64,000 nucleotides of DNA, taken from contig JAQGDQ010000023.1 in assembly GCA_030141605.1 (NCBI GenBank), forward strand, positions 558,001 to 622,000. The letters run 5' to 3'. The stretch comes from Tubiluchus corallicola (lineage: Eukaryota > Priapulida > Priapulimorpha > Priapulimorphida > Tubiluchidae). Below, piece by piece: positions 36,935-55,901 of this stretch. The translations under genes were made by a program, and so were the position numbers. Each line of letters starts with the position of its first letter. Within the stretch, counting starts at the first letter, position 1. The notes under the pieces are model-generated. The model did not search any database. It saw only the letters and a program-made list of their open reading frames with translations, and was not told the origin of the DNA.

Positions 36935-39900
36935 ATGTTTCGAATGAAGACTCGTTCCTTGCTGTGTGTTCAGGTTGTAGTGCTGATAGTATCTTTTCTG
37001 CAAACCTTATTTATTTTTCTTGGCGGTTTTCGCATTCGAGGAGCGCTAGTGGTAGGCGAAAACAACACTGATTGTGAAATGAGGGTAAAGTGTACAACAG
37101 CAGCTTCGAACAAGGATGGTAACAGTTTTCAAAATAAAACATACCAACGTAGTAGTACCATAAGTGATATAAACATGTCGACTTACTATGACGTGACAAA
37201 ATTAAAAGCAGCCAGATCACAGTCTGTGCCATCTACTACTACTCAGAAACGGGAAAAGCTTATAAGTATTAAATTTCAAGAGGTCATTAAAACAGAATTT
37301 CACGATCCCGTCACGGATAAAATTCTTCACTACACAAAAGTCCTAAATTTCATCCAATCCGATGAGGAGTTCCCACGCCAGAAGTCGATGACCATTGCAA
37401 CTCAGTTGTCTTGGCAGTTTTTACATCATTTACCTGATCTTGCTGAGAGGTTTGATGGACCTATATCAGCAGCAATATATACGCCAGGTGACAGTTTTCA
37501 ATTCGTCATGGACAGAATCTCACTGTACAGAAACTGTTCAACCAACTTCCTCAACAAAGTTACGGTTTCTCTATTTTTCCCCACATACTCGCCTCCCTAC
37601 AAACACAAACGAGAACAAAAATCCACGATTAAGTGCAGCGATGTGCTCGCGGCTCCTAAGGACGGTCCGGACATGTCCCAATATGGCACGTATCCTATAA
37701 ACGTTGGGAGAAATACTGCTCGTCTGGCAGTTTATACTGACCACATTCTGCTAGTGGATATCGAACTAAAGCCTACTCCTAATTTGATGAACAGCTTCTT
37801 TGAGATGATAGACAGAAACGATATCCACCCACCGGGTAATGTCGCCTACGTGATCCCACTTTTTGAGATTGCCGAGAACCAGGAGATGCCGAATGACAAG
37901 GAGGAGTTGAAGAGACTGTTGGCTAACAAGCGCGCAGTGCCCTTCCATAATGTAAGTAAAACATTGGTTTCGAGAAAGGATACATTCAAACATGAACCCA
38001 CGAAAGTGGCTACATCTCGGCAAAGTGTCTCACCAATTGAATTCATTCTCAGCATGTATCTTGCCTGTGTTGTACATAAGCATTCAGACGTAGTTAATGT
38101 AAATGGTAGTGACTGGACAATAACTTAATTCGCTATCAAGGATGAGACACTGAACTAACAGAAGTGTTCCTAGCCACATCCAAATGTCTGTACATACAAT
38201 GACTTTACATCTTCAGTTAACCAAATAATTGATTAATAACTGTACATAACTACCCGTTCATTTATAGTTAGGGATGATTTTTTATAACTTTTTATAGATT
38301 TTAAATTATTACTATGTGAGGTGACCCCGTCCTTGACGTCGTCGTCGATGGTGATGTTGACGATAGTGATCAATTACTAATGATGATATTTGATCAAATA
38401 GAAAATCAGTGCAGAGCCATGGGCAATAATACATTACGCTTGTTATTCTTTTCTTTAAACGTTTTTATTGCCGCTATAGAATACGTGTGAAGAATGTCAC
38501 GGAATACCTTACTACCAAGAATGGTTGGACTGGAAAACATCTAAATCACTGGAAATATTCTACCTAACCAAGTGGATTCCATTCACATGGGAGCCAGTTT
38601 ACATAGGTATAGTATAACAGATAGGGCCAAATGTCGAACATAGGCTAATGTCAGACAATGAGTTTTACGTTTTCTTAAAACCTATTAAATTACCTGGACG
38701 TTGATTTTTCCTTTCATTGTTAATACTGCCACGTCACATCTTTAGAACAGCATTTTCGCTATTGCCTAACAGTTCGTCTTCTAGCCGCCCTATGGTTATG
38801 AACATACAGGCTCGCTCAGTGCGTACGTTTATCCATAATAGCATTAACATTTTTTAATTTGCCGATAAATAGACTTACCGCAGTGATTATTTACAACAGC
38901 TTCCTCAGAAATAGTTTATTTTGTAAGTTACTTCTTCCCTAATGCTTTTATGCCACACTTTATAAAGCACCGTGTTTGTCTTTTATTATACAACACGCCG
39001 AAGTACTCCAACTTTACCACGAAGGCCTAGGTTAATGTCCAACTTTACCATGAAGGCCTACGTTAATGTCCAACTTTACCATGAATGCCTAGGTTAATGT
39101 CGAACATTTGAATTTTTCTGTTTCTGACTTCTCGTTGGAATTAATTATTTTTTGTGCAGAAAAATAACATTGATTTTTTGGCTATTTGAGCGAAAATGTA
39201 AAAATAAAACGGCTCTGATCGTTTTAGAAACATGGGGAAAACCATTATCGAAACGGCAGGTAAAAACGCTACAAATATAGAAAACTAGAAGAATAAAAGG
39301 GGAAACTTCAGCAGCTACAATTAAATGCAATCTGCCATCGGTGCATATTATTCTCAGATGACCAACACGGAGACAATTTTTGAGGGCATTGGCACTTGCC
39401 CATTCTATTCTATAACATTTCTCTCATGTCGTCACAGATCAGCCTCGATGTTGCAAACCATTTATTAGAATTCAAATGCCATAACCACGAAGTTGTTAAT
39501 TACGTCCGACGCTACCCTGCCCAACTGTCCGACATTACTTGCAGGTGCCCGACATTACCCCATTTTTTGAAATGACGTCGCAAAGCATTTAAATACCACA
39601 GCATTTTACATTTTATACAGCTGTCCCCTTTTTTTGTACTTCGCAATTCCTTAACAACACAGCTTTAGTTTATCAGGATTATCTCAAGAAAATAGTAAAA
39701 ATTATGATAGAAACCTGAAAAAGTCATTTTGTCCTAGATTAGCTCATTTTATGTTACAGGCACCTATAGTTAATATACTCAGATTGTATGGTACATGTAA
39801 GGGGAGACACTTACTTATTGCTCCCTCCCCAATTGCACAGAAGAAACCGAAGGGAGTAGATAAAAACGGAGAAAACCATGACATAGACAGAATAAATAAG

Positions 39901-42321
39901 AAATAAAATACTAAACTACATTTACATCTATATTTATGTTAATTTTTGTATAGCAAGTCTAGCGTTTCCTGCCGCCCTGTACTGTGTGTCCACTAGCAAC
40001 CCAGTGGTCATAGTTAGTGCTGATACTGGCTCAACTATTTTAGAAAACAGGAGAGCAGACGTAAGTTAGAAATTAATCTTAATAGATAAACACAAGCTGA
40101 AGATTAATCAAAATTAAAATTACTCTAATTAGAGAGAATTAGTTTAGCGTGCGTCATCTAACAGTGAAAATGCTGATTAGGTCAGTATCCTGTAAGGGAG
40201 GAACTTTGTTGACTGTCGTCATCGCTATCGTCATCAAAGACTAGTTTAGCGATCATGGCACCTGCTTTGTAAGCAGAGGCCCTGGTTCAAATATAGATTG
40301 TATGCCAATTTTTCGTATTTCCTGTTTTTCAAGTTATCAGTTTAAGTTAATTGCAGGCTTGTACCATCATCAGTAAATGTTACATTTTTTTGTTTGCGCC
40401 GTATGTCTGTATGATCACAAAAAATTGTTTGAGAGAGAATTGCACTCACAGCGGTTTGTCTGCAGGACGAATTGAGTTTCTTAACCTCCGTTAAGCAACA
40501 AATAATCATATTAAGCCAAGATATTAAATCAACTCCACCGGTCAAGATTCTACTTTACTGACCATGGTAACACCATTAGACGAGAAATTGTTGCTTGGTA
40601 GCGAAATCTATTATGTAAGGCGCAATGAGGAAGTTAAATAATTACAGCAATTAAATATTCTACGGTGTACGGTGCAAAGTGTTTCTACCTGAAACGACTT
40701 AAAGGTTTTGACATGTGGAAAGTGACACGATAAACACGCATTTCAACAAATTAAAAACCTAGAACAACCACTTGTTCAGTATCCAACTAGAGAAAAAATT
40801 AAAAAGCCACTTTTTCTCCATAGTTAGCTAGTGAAAAGTCCTCTATGATGAGTGCACAACTTTCAAACCATTATTAATATTTAAATCACGACTTCCCATA
40901 ATCTAACGGTAACCAGCAAATGTGAAACGTAAAAAGTTATAAAAAATACCTGAAATTTAAATGACTAATCTATACACCAAATTAACATGTGTAACACAAA
41001 AATAGTAAGGAAATTACGTAATAACGGATAATGTAGTAAACGGTTCATTGGAATACTGCACTACTTAGCAGGGAACAATCAGCGCTGACGTCTGATGGCG
41101 CTGTGTCTGTTACATGGTGAAATAGCTGCACACGATGGCAGCAAACATTATTTATCACTGAAACAGTATATGTTAATTTACATGGCAAGTTAGTGGCGGA
41201 GGTAAAGAGCCTGCGATTTATGCGAATGACATGGGTTCCATACTTGCTCAGGAGAGTATCATTGATATTTTTTAATAATAACATTATAATTAAAAAACAA
41301 CAATATAATATACATATGTTACCTTATAATAAAAATAATTTCGTTCAGGATATAGTCCGGGCGCTTGGGCCAAGAAACAGCCGTACTGGAGTTGAAACCG
41401 CGACCTCCGAGGTGGAAAGCGAGCATGCTACGAATGAGCTACACCAACATTGGCTGTTTATCTCGTAGAATGAGGGTGTACATATGTCCGCACGTGGCTG
41501 ATGCACCTCAGCTTGTTCAGTGGCTTATTTTAGAGGGTTGTCATTGATAATGATGTCAAACAAGCCTTCTGGCAAGTATGCTGAGGTGTATTAAGTTTAG
41601 ATGTGCGGCCATTATATAAAAAGAAAATGAGTTAAAATGAAATGCACGTGAGATATAGAAGCCAGACACGTACAGGACTCTCAGCGATCACACAAAACTG
41701 CACGAGAATATAAGCAGGTGCTAGTAAGAAATTCCATAATGAAGCAGTTCTGGGAAAAGATGTAAATATGCGTGCTGTCAGGCGTCAAGTATGTCTAATG
41801 TTCAAGAAACTATAAGCGTAATTATATGCATTTATATGTGGCGCACATAATTTCATCGTCTGTTCCGATTCATTTAAATCTTTTTTTCAGGTACTAATAA
41901 AGAGCCCATGCACGAAGAACAATTCAGGGGCAATGGATACGATAAAATACAGCATTTATTCGAAATGTGTTTGCAGAATTACGCCTTCGTGGTGTTAGAC
42001 AACGCTTTCCTCGTACACAAGGGTATCGTAACAGACAAGGAGAGCTATCGAAAAAAGTACGGCGCAAATATAGAGCAAAACAAGCCACTTTTTGATGATT
42101 ATGTCAAAAGGATGATATCAAAATACAAGTACTATCATCGAGATTTAGTGAGAAGTTGTACAGCAAAGAAATCAAAAGACGAAGATTCGCTAGGCTTCTT
42201 TGTAGGAAAATTTAAATTTCTTAACAAGGTAGCTAAAACGTCAACAAATGCATTACAAACTGGGAGCAACAATTGGACTATAAATAAGACGAATACTCAT
42301 ACTGGGAAAACCGATTTTTGA
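36935..42321 (+). CDS. B4GAT1/LARGE-family glycosyltransferase (GT49 type)
   Basis: Golgi type II glycosyltransferase of the family including beta-1,4-glucuronyltransferase 1, which primes matriglycan on alpha-dystroglycan. Three phase-matched exons: 36935-37951, 38480-38606 and 41891-42321, giving 524 residues. A signal anchor (VQVVVLIVSFLQTLFIFLGG) sits at residues 12-32, followed by a stem with several NxT/S sites (NNT, NKT, NMS). The catalytic region shows YPINVGRNTARL, then LLVDIELKP at residues 273-281 in place of the DxD-type metal site, AYVIPLFEI, and AVPFHN. Exon 2 gives CHGIPYYQEWLDW and WEPVYIG, and exon 3 gives FRGNGYDKI and the C-terminal family motif NAFLVHKG. The second metal-site acid is Glu (D275-I-E277). 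Family confidence is high; true B4GAT1 orthology versus a paralog with another sugar specificity is open. Confidence 0.88.
39006..39105 (+). repeat. 31-bp tandem repeat, three copies
   Basis: The unit starting CCAACTTTACCACGAAGGCC repeats three times, with a partial fourth start, in the second intron of the glycosyltransferase gene. Confidence 0.9.
40245..40385 (+). repeat. tRNA-derived SINE-like repeat, family C copy 2
   Basis: TTTAGCGATCATGGCACCTG (A-box region) is followed by CTTTGTAAGCAGAGGCCCTG and GGTTCAAATATAG (B-box), like a tRNA with a TGT anticodon loop, then a body shared with 34435-34590. The acceptor stem does not pair, so this is not a functional tRNA gene. Confidence 0.5.
41345..41460 (-). 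repeat. tRNA-derived SINE-like head, minus strand
   Basis: The reverse complement reads GTTGGTGTAGCTCATTCGTA then GCATGCTCGCTTTCCACCTC and GGTCGCGGTTTCAACTCCAG, with A-box and B-box in tRNA spacing. The flanks lack a pairing acceptor stem. It lies in the second intron of the glycosyltransferase gene. Confidence 0.5.
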
Positions 42322-42509
42322 TGTTAAATAATGTCTTGCATAACATTTAAACGTGTACAAAGGAGTGTGTATTGCCAAGAAAGTATTATCTCTGAAAGTC
42401 CACGAGACAAACCGTGTAATCCCCTGTGCAAATAGGATAACTAATTGCAACGCTATTCAGTTTTCATTTGACATACGTTTTACATGTGTTTTAATAATAT
42501 TTATATGAG

Positions 42510-42655
42510 AATTGGGACCCTGGTGACACGTGACCTGGGTTGAATTGTGCAGCCCCGTGACACGTGTTGAATTGTGTGGCCCCTATTGACATGTGACCTA
42601 GGTTGAATTGTGCACCCCCTTGACAAGTGACACGGGTTGAATTGCATTTATTTCT
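42510..42655 (+). repeat. Tandem repeat of about 36 bp, four diverged copies
   Basis: The unit resembles GACACGTGACCTGGGTTGAA followed by TTGTGCACCCCT and appears four times just past the glycosyltransferase stop. It contains CACGTG palindromes. Confidence 0.8.
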
Positions 42656-43009
42656 TAATCGCCTGGTTATAGAGGTTATAACAATAGCTGTTGTTCACAA
42701 ACAAAATTACATTGTGGGATGCATTAATCTATATATAGGTTTTTCCATAGTCCATAATCAAACAAATATGACCCAATATCTTAGTATGTTATAAGTAAAT
42801 GGTAATTAACACTGAGAAAAAGCATTTTTATATACTACTGCACAAAGCACGAATGAACATCATTACAAGTTGGTGCGATTAATCGCATCATCAGGTTCCA
42901 AATAACGTAAAACTTGCTTGTATGGGATTCACGTCATCTTGAAATTTTGAGTAAGTATCTGCACCAGAAAATTGAACGAGGAATTGCTATTATTTCACTT
43001 ATGTGGTCA

Positions 43010-43190
43010 CAGCAACGATGACAACAAAGAATGACATCACCATTACTGCCACTTCCACATCTTTAAAGTCACCATCATCATCATCATTACCATCATCATA
43101 CACCACCACCATCATCGTCAACGTCATCATCATCATCGATGCTACCGTCCGGATCAGGATTACTGTCGACATCATTGCCATAACTACCAA
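43010..43190 (+). repeat. CAT/ATC trinucleotide microsatellite
   Basis: A degenerate run of CATCATCAT and CACCACCAT triplets; ORFs on both strands are artefacts. Confidence 0.85.
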
Positions 43191-43967
43191 ATAACACTGC
43201 TATCAAACAAAATGAGAGCCTTCACGGTCCCTTTAATTCTGCTTTATTGAAGCTTAAACTACACACTAGTGTGTTACGGTGCAGTTCTTAACTTATAGCA
43301 GTTTTGATAACAGATGAAAGAGTGGCTTGCACTTGTTATGTTAACCAGCTTACTGGCCTCACTTTGACAAAATACTTTATTAATAATATCACACAACAGC
43401 TTATTTATCAAAATTTATTTATTTACTAAACTTCAGTAAAATTTAACTATCACATCTCATCACTAAAGCACGATTAATAAATTTAATAAAAAATAACTTA
43501 TTTGTAAATATAGACATAAAATTTTTTCTGAATAAATTGAAAATTTGTAAAAAATAATCAGTACGATACATTAAATGAGTTATGAAAATCAGTCAACTTA
43601 CTATTTTTATTATTTCAAAAAATAAGAGATGAGCACAAGGTCAGAATAGAGAATTTGTCCAAGTTCAAGATTGGGTATACCGAAGAACCACAAGTGACAG
43701 AATCATGCTAGGCTACCTATTGCTGTGTGTTTGGCTCTTGAAAGTATCCAAATGTTTGAAGCTGTGGTCAATTCACTGTGCTCAGCAGCGATTGGTCAAG
43801 TTTCGAACTTGTCTGAATCAAGACAATAATTACTGTTACTTGGATTCTTGCTCACCATTCATAAGCAAACACAGGTTAATGCTAAGAGTTACAAAACAAT
43901 AAGTTTGTGAAAGACCTACAAAGTGACTAAAAAGCCTATAACATTTTCTCTAGAGCATCTCAGCCTC

Positions 43968-52216
<8,249 letters not shown>

Positions 52217-53520
52217 TTTGTGACCTAGACAGAACAAGTGTGAAAAATGCAATGCACTGAATGTCTCACATATCGTCTTTATACATTGACGGTTTGTAGG
52301 CATGTGTCTATTAATGCAAAAGAAAGAGTGTGGCAATGCCAAGTCAACAGTTTTATTGCAATACAGTCCTATAGCTATGTAGGCAAGGTGTATTAGGCCT
52401 AGTCTTCTGTTTTGAACTTTACTGATCAATGACCAATGAACATGCCTTTATTCAAATTCTTTGTAAAGAATTTGTAATGGCTCACAAAGTTTTTTCGACT
52501 GAATCCTCATTCAATTTAATTCTTAATTTTGATAAACACGTACAGCAGGAAAGTCTCCATTGTTTTAAGGCGACAGTTATAATAGGTTTGAAATATGGGT
52601 GCAAGGTCAAATGTAAAGCTATCATTAATTTGTGGGAGAAAAGCCCACTTAAACTCTACAAGTGCACTTACAGTGTAACTTCCTGTGGCTCCTAAAACTA
52701 GATTTGGTTAAAGTTGTTGAACATTTTTACTTAACTGAATTATACCAGTTGTTTTTGGCTTGCAAGGTTTTAAAGCATGTTCTAAGGCGATTCATTGGTG
52801 TTTCACTCAGTATACTGAGAATACAGCCTAGCTATCTCAATATTTGGAGTTTGACTTTTGAACTAAAAGGAATTTTTTTGTTCTAGTTCATAATTTTGAT
52901 TTTTGAAATTTAATTTAGAAGACCATGCTTATCTTTAAAACTTTCCTTAGGAGACTTCTATGAAATGTGTCAAATGTCAATCTGCTTTTCCTGAGTAATC
53001 GCAACATCGTCATCATCACCATCATCATCTGTGTGCTTCTGTTTTAAAGCATGGAATGTTCTACCTGCCGATGTCAGGTGCTATTGTCAGCCTTCACTAG
53101 GGCCTACCCACGATGCATCATCCCTCAAATCTACGGTATTTGCCAAAAATCTTCTTGCAGTGTTTCTATATACGTACGTAGCTGACTCTCTTCAATTTTT
53201 TGTCGTTTCAAGAGTTCTACGTAATGCAGTTAGTACAGGAAGAGGAGATTCTTGAGGTAAACTTAGTGCATGCCCAATCCAATGCAATCTACTTGGATTT
53301 GTTTACTTCAAGGGTCCTCTCTTTCACAACATCATACAGATCATGATTAGATATTCTGTCTCCGGCGTTTTCTGTAGATACGTCTTTGAAAAGCTTCAAT
53401 TTCCTTCTGCTGTTCGCATCCACAAAATTATAACCAGGCAACATGGGTCATCTAAGCGTGTCAATCATGTGCAATGGCAAATAAAAAGCGAAAATTACCC
53501 GCATTAGCTACATAGGGCAA

Positions 53521-54628
53521 AGTAGGGCGCGGGATACGCCACTAGCCAAAGTATGACACTTCCGCAAACCGCATGTGCTAAATTTGCGGACAAGCGTACA
53601 TGGGCAGCTCAAAAAGGGCACTGGCGATTTTTGTCGAGAATCGAGAATTATGACATATAAAACTAAATTCGTTTTAGAAAGAAAGTAACTATATAATAAT
53701 GATGGATGATCCTTCGCAATTTACAAATGTATTTTTACAATAATATCAACATTATTATTATTAGCTCCATTAATATCATCATAACCTTATACTAAGTATT
53801 TAATGTTTTAACGAGAGAAACTATGTAGGGCACACAGCTCGCTAGCCCATTCACTTAGTAGAAAATAATTATTTGTCCAAGAGGTAGTAAACTGATCACC
53901 TGTCCCTGAAGCAAGACAAAATAAAAAACGACATACCTTAAACAAATATTGGAATCACCTAAAAAGCGGGCTTATTTCACTTCAAAAATATTAACATCGA
54001 AGCCAAATTATAATTGGCCGTTCTAGTAGCTCAAAATAAGATTTTTTCATTTTATCAATTCTTCAACATGTATTGACGTTTGCAATTATTATTATTAAAT
54101 AAACAAGGACAACAGACGTTGCCAATACAGTTAACGACTCAATTCGTGACCTGTCTCTAGTCTAGTAGGGGTGAGCATCGAACGTTCGAGTTCGAACGAG
54201 TTTTTTAGTTCGAACTCGATTCGAATCCAAAACTATAGGTTCGAATAATTCAACACTTCAATCACATATGTTCTTTATCACTAAAACGATTGAAACATCA
54301 TGCAATTAACATAATTTAGCTGTGATTTCTGTGCCCAATTTTAAAAGTGATATGCATGATCTTTGTAAGACTAATTTTTACTGGTGGTTCGAAAACTTGT
54401 TCGAAAATCTTTCAATCTCAATTCAAAGTCGGTTCTAATTCGAAACACTGAAGTTCGATTCGAATTCGAAAGCCACAAATTCGGTTCGATCGAATCCGCT
54501 TTCTGGTAGAGAATGCTCACCCCTACTCTCTAGTGTCTTATTTGGGCAGCCTATGCACGACGCGTCTTACTTGGGCTAGCCCATGTACGCCAATTGTCCA
54601 ACTTTGGCTAGTGTCCTACTCCGCTCCT
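53521..54628. mobile_element. Inverted-repeat element, about 1.1 kb
   Basis: Left arm CACTAGCCAAAGTATGACA and GCGTACATGGGC (53538-53614) pair with the right arm TGTCCAACTTTGGCTAGTG and GCCCATGTACGC (54580-54614) as inverted copies. The arms are about 80-100 bases with several mismatches. No transposase seen; the middle is AT-rich. Superfamily not assigned. Confidence 0.5.
54162..54526. mobile_element. hAT-like MITE with GGGGTGAGCA ends
   Basis: GTAGGGGTGAGCAT at 54165-54178 is matched by an inverted ATGCTCACCCCTAC at 54513-54526. TCTCTAGT occurs on both sides (54154-54161 and 54527-54534), consistent with an 8-bp target duplication. Subterminal regions carry many TTCGAA-type motifs on both sides, resembling the subterminal binding-site clusters of hAT elements. 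Confidence 0.68.
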
Positions 54629-55001
54629 AACATGTAATTATAAGTTTCCTAAAGAATTTGTAATTTAATGTCATGTAAGTTGTGTTTTGATTATTATGAA
54701 TTTGTCTATTTATGCTGAACGTAGACGTGTAATTCAATCGCACAATCGGTTTTTTATTTCGACTTGTATATGGTGACATTTTAAGTTTCTGGAGTGACTG
54801 AGTTTCATGATCTGTATAGTTTGATGATGAAAGCATTATCTGATTGCTTGGCCAGAAGCTATTACCATTGAATTTGGTTACCGATATCTTCAGGAGCCCT
54901 TTTTACCATAATGCTGTTACAATGTGATAAATTTATTTTTGCTTCGTTTCGTTTGACAGGTGTATTTCTGAACAGCGCTTAAGTAAAGAATTGAAGTAAA
55001 T

Positions 55002-55901
55002 ATGATTCACACATCAAAGGCATTTCGTTTTTCGTGCTGTGTGAAGTTGTTTTTTAGACACTTGCAATTTCCAAAAACTAATTTATTTTGTTTTTGCACA
55101 TCAGCAAAATATTTCACCTTTGATGACCAAAAGTTAACTACTGATGATGCTGAATTACGCAACTTTAGGAAACTTTCTGAGAATTGGTGGGACGAAAATG
55201 GCTCTTTACGGGCTTTGCATTCTATGAACAGACTAAGAGTGCCATTAATAAGAGATGGTGTGTTAAGTGGCTCAATGCCAAAATTTCCGTCTCAGCCTTT
55301 AAAAGATTTAGCTATTGTAGATGTTGGTTGTGGGGCTGGCATTCTTACAGAACCATTGGCAAGACTAGGCGCTTCAGTCACTGGATTGGATGCAGTCGAG
55401 GATAGCATTACTGCTGCAAATTATCATGCACAGTTTGATCCATCAATTTTTAATAGAATTCAGTATCAACATAGCACTGCCGAAATATTAGCAGAAGAAC
55501 TTCCAGAATCTTTTGATGCTGTTGTAGCATCTGAAGTAGTGGAACATGTTCGAGAACAGGATTATTTCGTTCAGTCTTGCTGTGACCTTATAAAGCCTGG
55601 CGGGTCACTGTTTTTTACAACTGTCAATCGAACATTTTTGTCAAAAGTTTTTGCTGTTCAGTTGGCGGAAATGCTGAACTATTTACCACCTGGAACACAT
55701 GATTGGGAAAAATTTGTTTCTGTGTCTGAACTGAAAAAGATGGTTGAGACTAATGGATGCATTGTCCGTCTTGTGCATGGAATGATGTACAATCCATTGA
55801 TTAATCGTTGGTCATGGATTCGTGATTGTAGTATTAATTATGCTATACATGCCATTAAGCCCATGTCCCAGGATGTCACTCCTGAAGATTGTCCCGTATA
55901 A
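55002..55901 (+). CDS. COQ3: COQ3, ubiquinone biosynthesis O-methyltransferase
   Basis: S-adenosylmethionine-dependent methyltransferase that performs both O-methylations of the ubiquinone ring in the mitochondrial matrix. A single uninterrupted frame of 299 residues. An N-terminal presequence of about 36 residues is rich in Phe, Cys, Lys and Arg and lacks acids. Then come the UbiG/COQ3 signature NWWDENG and LHSMNRLRVPLI, SAM motif I IVDVGCGAGILTEPLA at about 105-120, LDAVEDSI with the ribose-binding acid, and EVVEHV at the post-II position. The whole gene is intronless although all neighbours have introns. AATAAA at 56022-56027 follows the stop by 120 bases. Confidence 0.95.
   Translation: MIHTSKAFRFSCCVKLFFRHLQFPKTNLFCFCTSAKYFTFDDQKLTTDDAELRNFRKLSENWWDENGSLRALHSMNRLRVPLIRDGVLSGSMPKFPSQPLKDLAIVDVGCGAGILTEPLARLGASVTGLDAVEDSITAANYHAQFDPSIFNRIQYQHSTAEILAEELPESFDAVVASEVVEHVREQDYFVQSCCDLIKPGGSLFFTTVNRTFLSKVFAVQLAEMLNYLPPGTHDWEKFVSVSELKKMVETNGCIVRLVHGMMYNPLINRWSWIRDCSINYAIHAIKPMSQDVTPEDCPV

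Larger units (their letters stand above)
42322..43967. other. Convergent intergenic, glycosyltransferase to racemase
   Basis: Both neighbours end here. It contains the tandem repeat at 42510-42655 and the CAT-rich microsatellite at 43010-43190. The complement of TTTATT at 43606-43611 gives AATAAA about 360 bases past the racemase stop, a possible poly(A) signal. An ORF at 43705-43902 has no family signature. Confidence 0.6.
52217..55001. other. Divergent intergenic, racemase to COQ3
   Basis: Both genes start outward, so both promoters lie here. It also holds an inverted-repeat element (53521-54628) with a MITE nested in it (54162-54526). A pyrimidine stretch followed by CAG just upstream of COQ3 (54947-54960) looks like a splice acceptor in its 5' leader. 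Confidence 0.6.

Noticed and set aside
40250-40310. Possible tRNA-Thr(TGT) gene.
   Set aside because: A-box and B-box resemble tRNA, but the acceptor and D stems do not pair and the body is shared with another repeat copy, so it is a SINE head.
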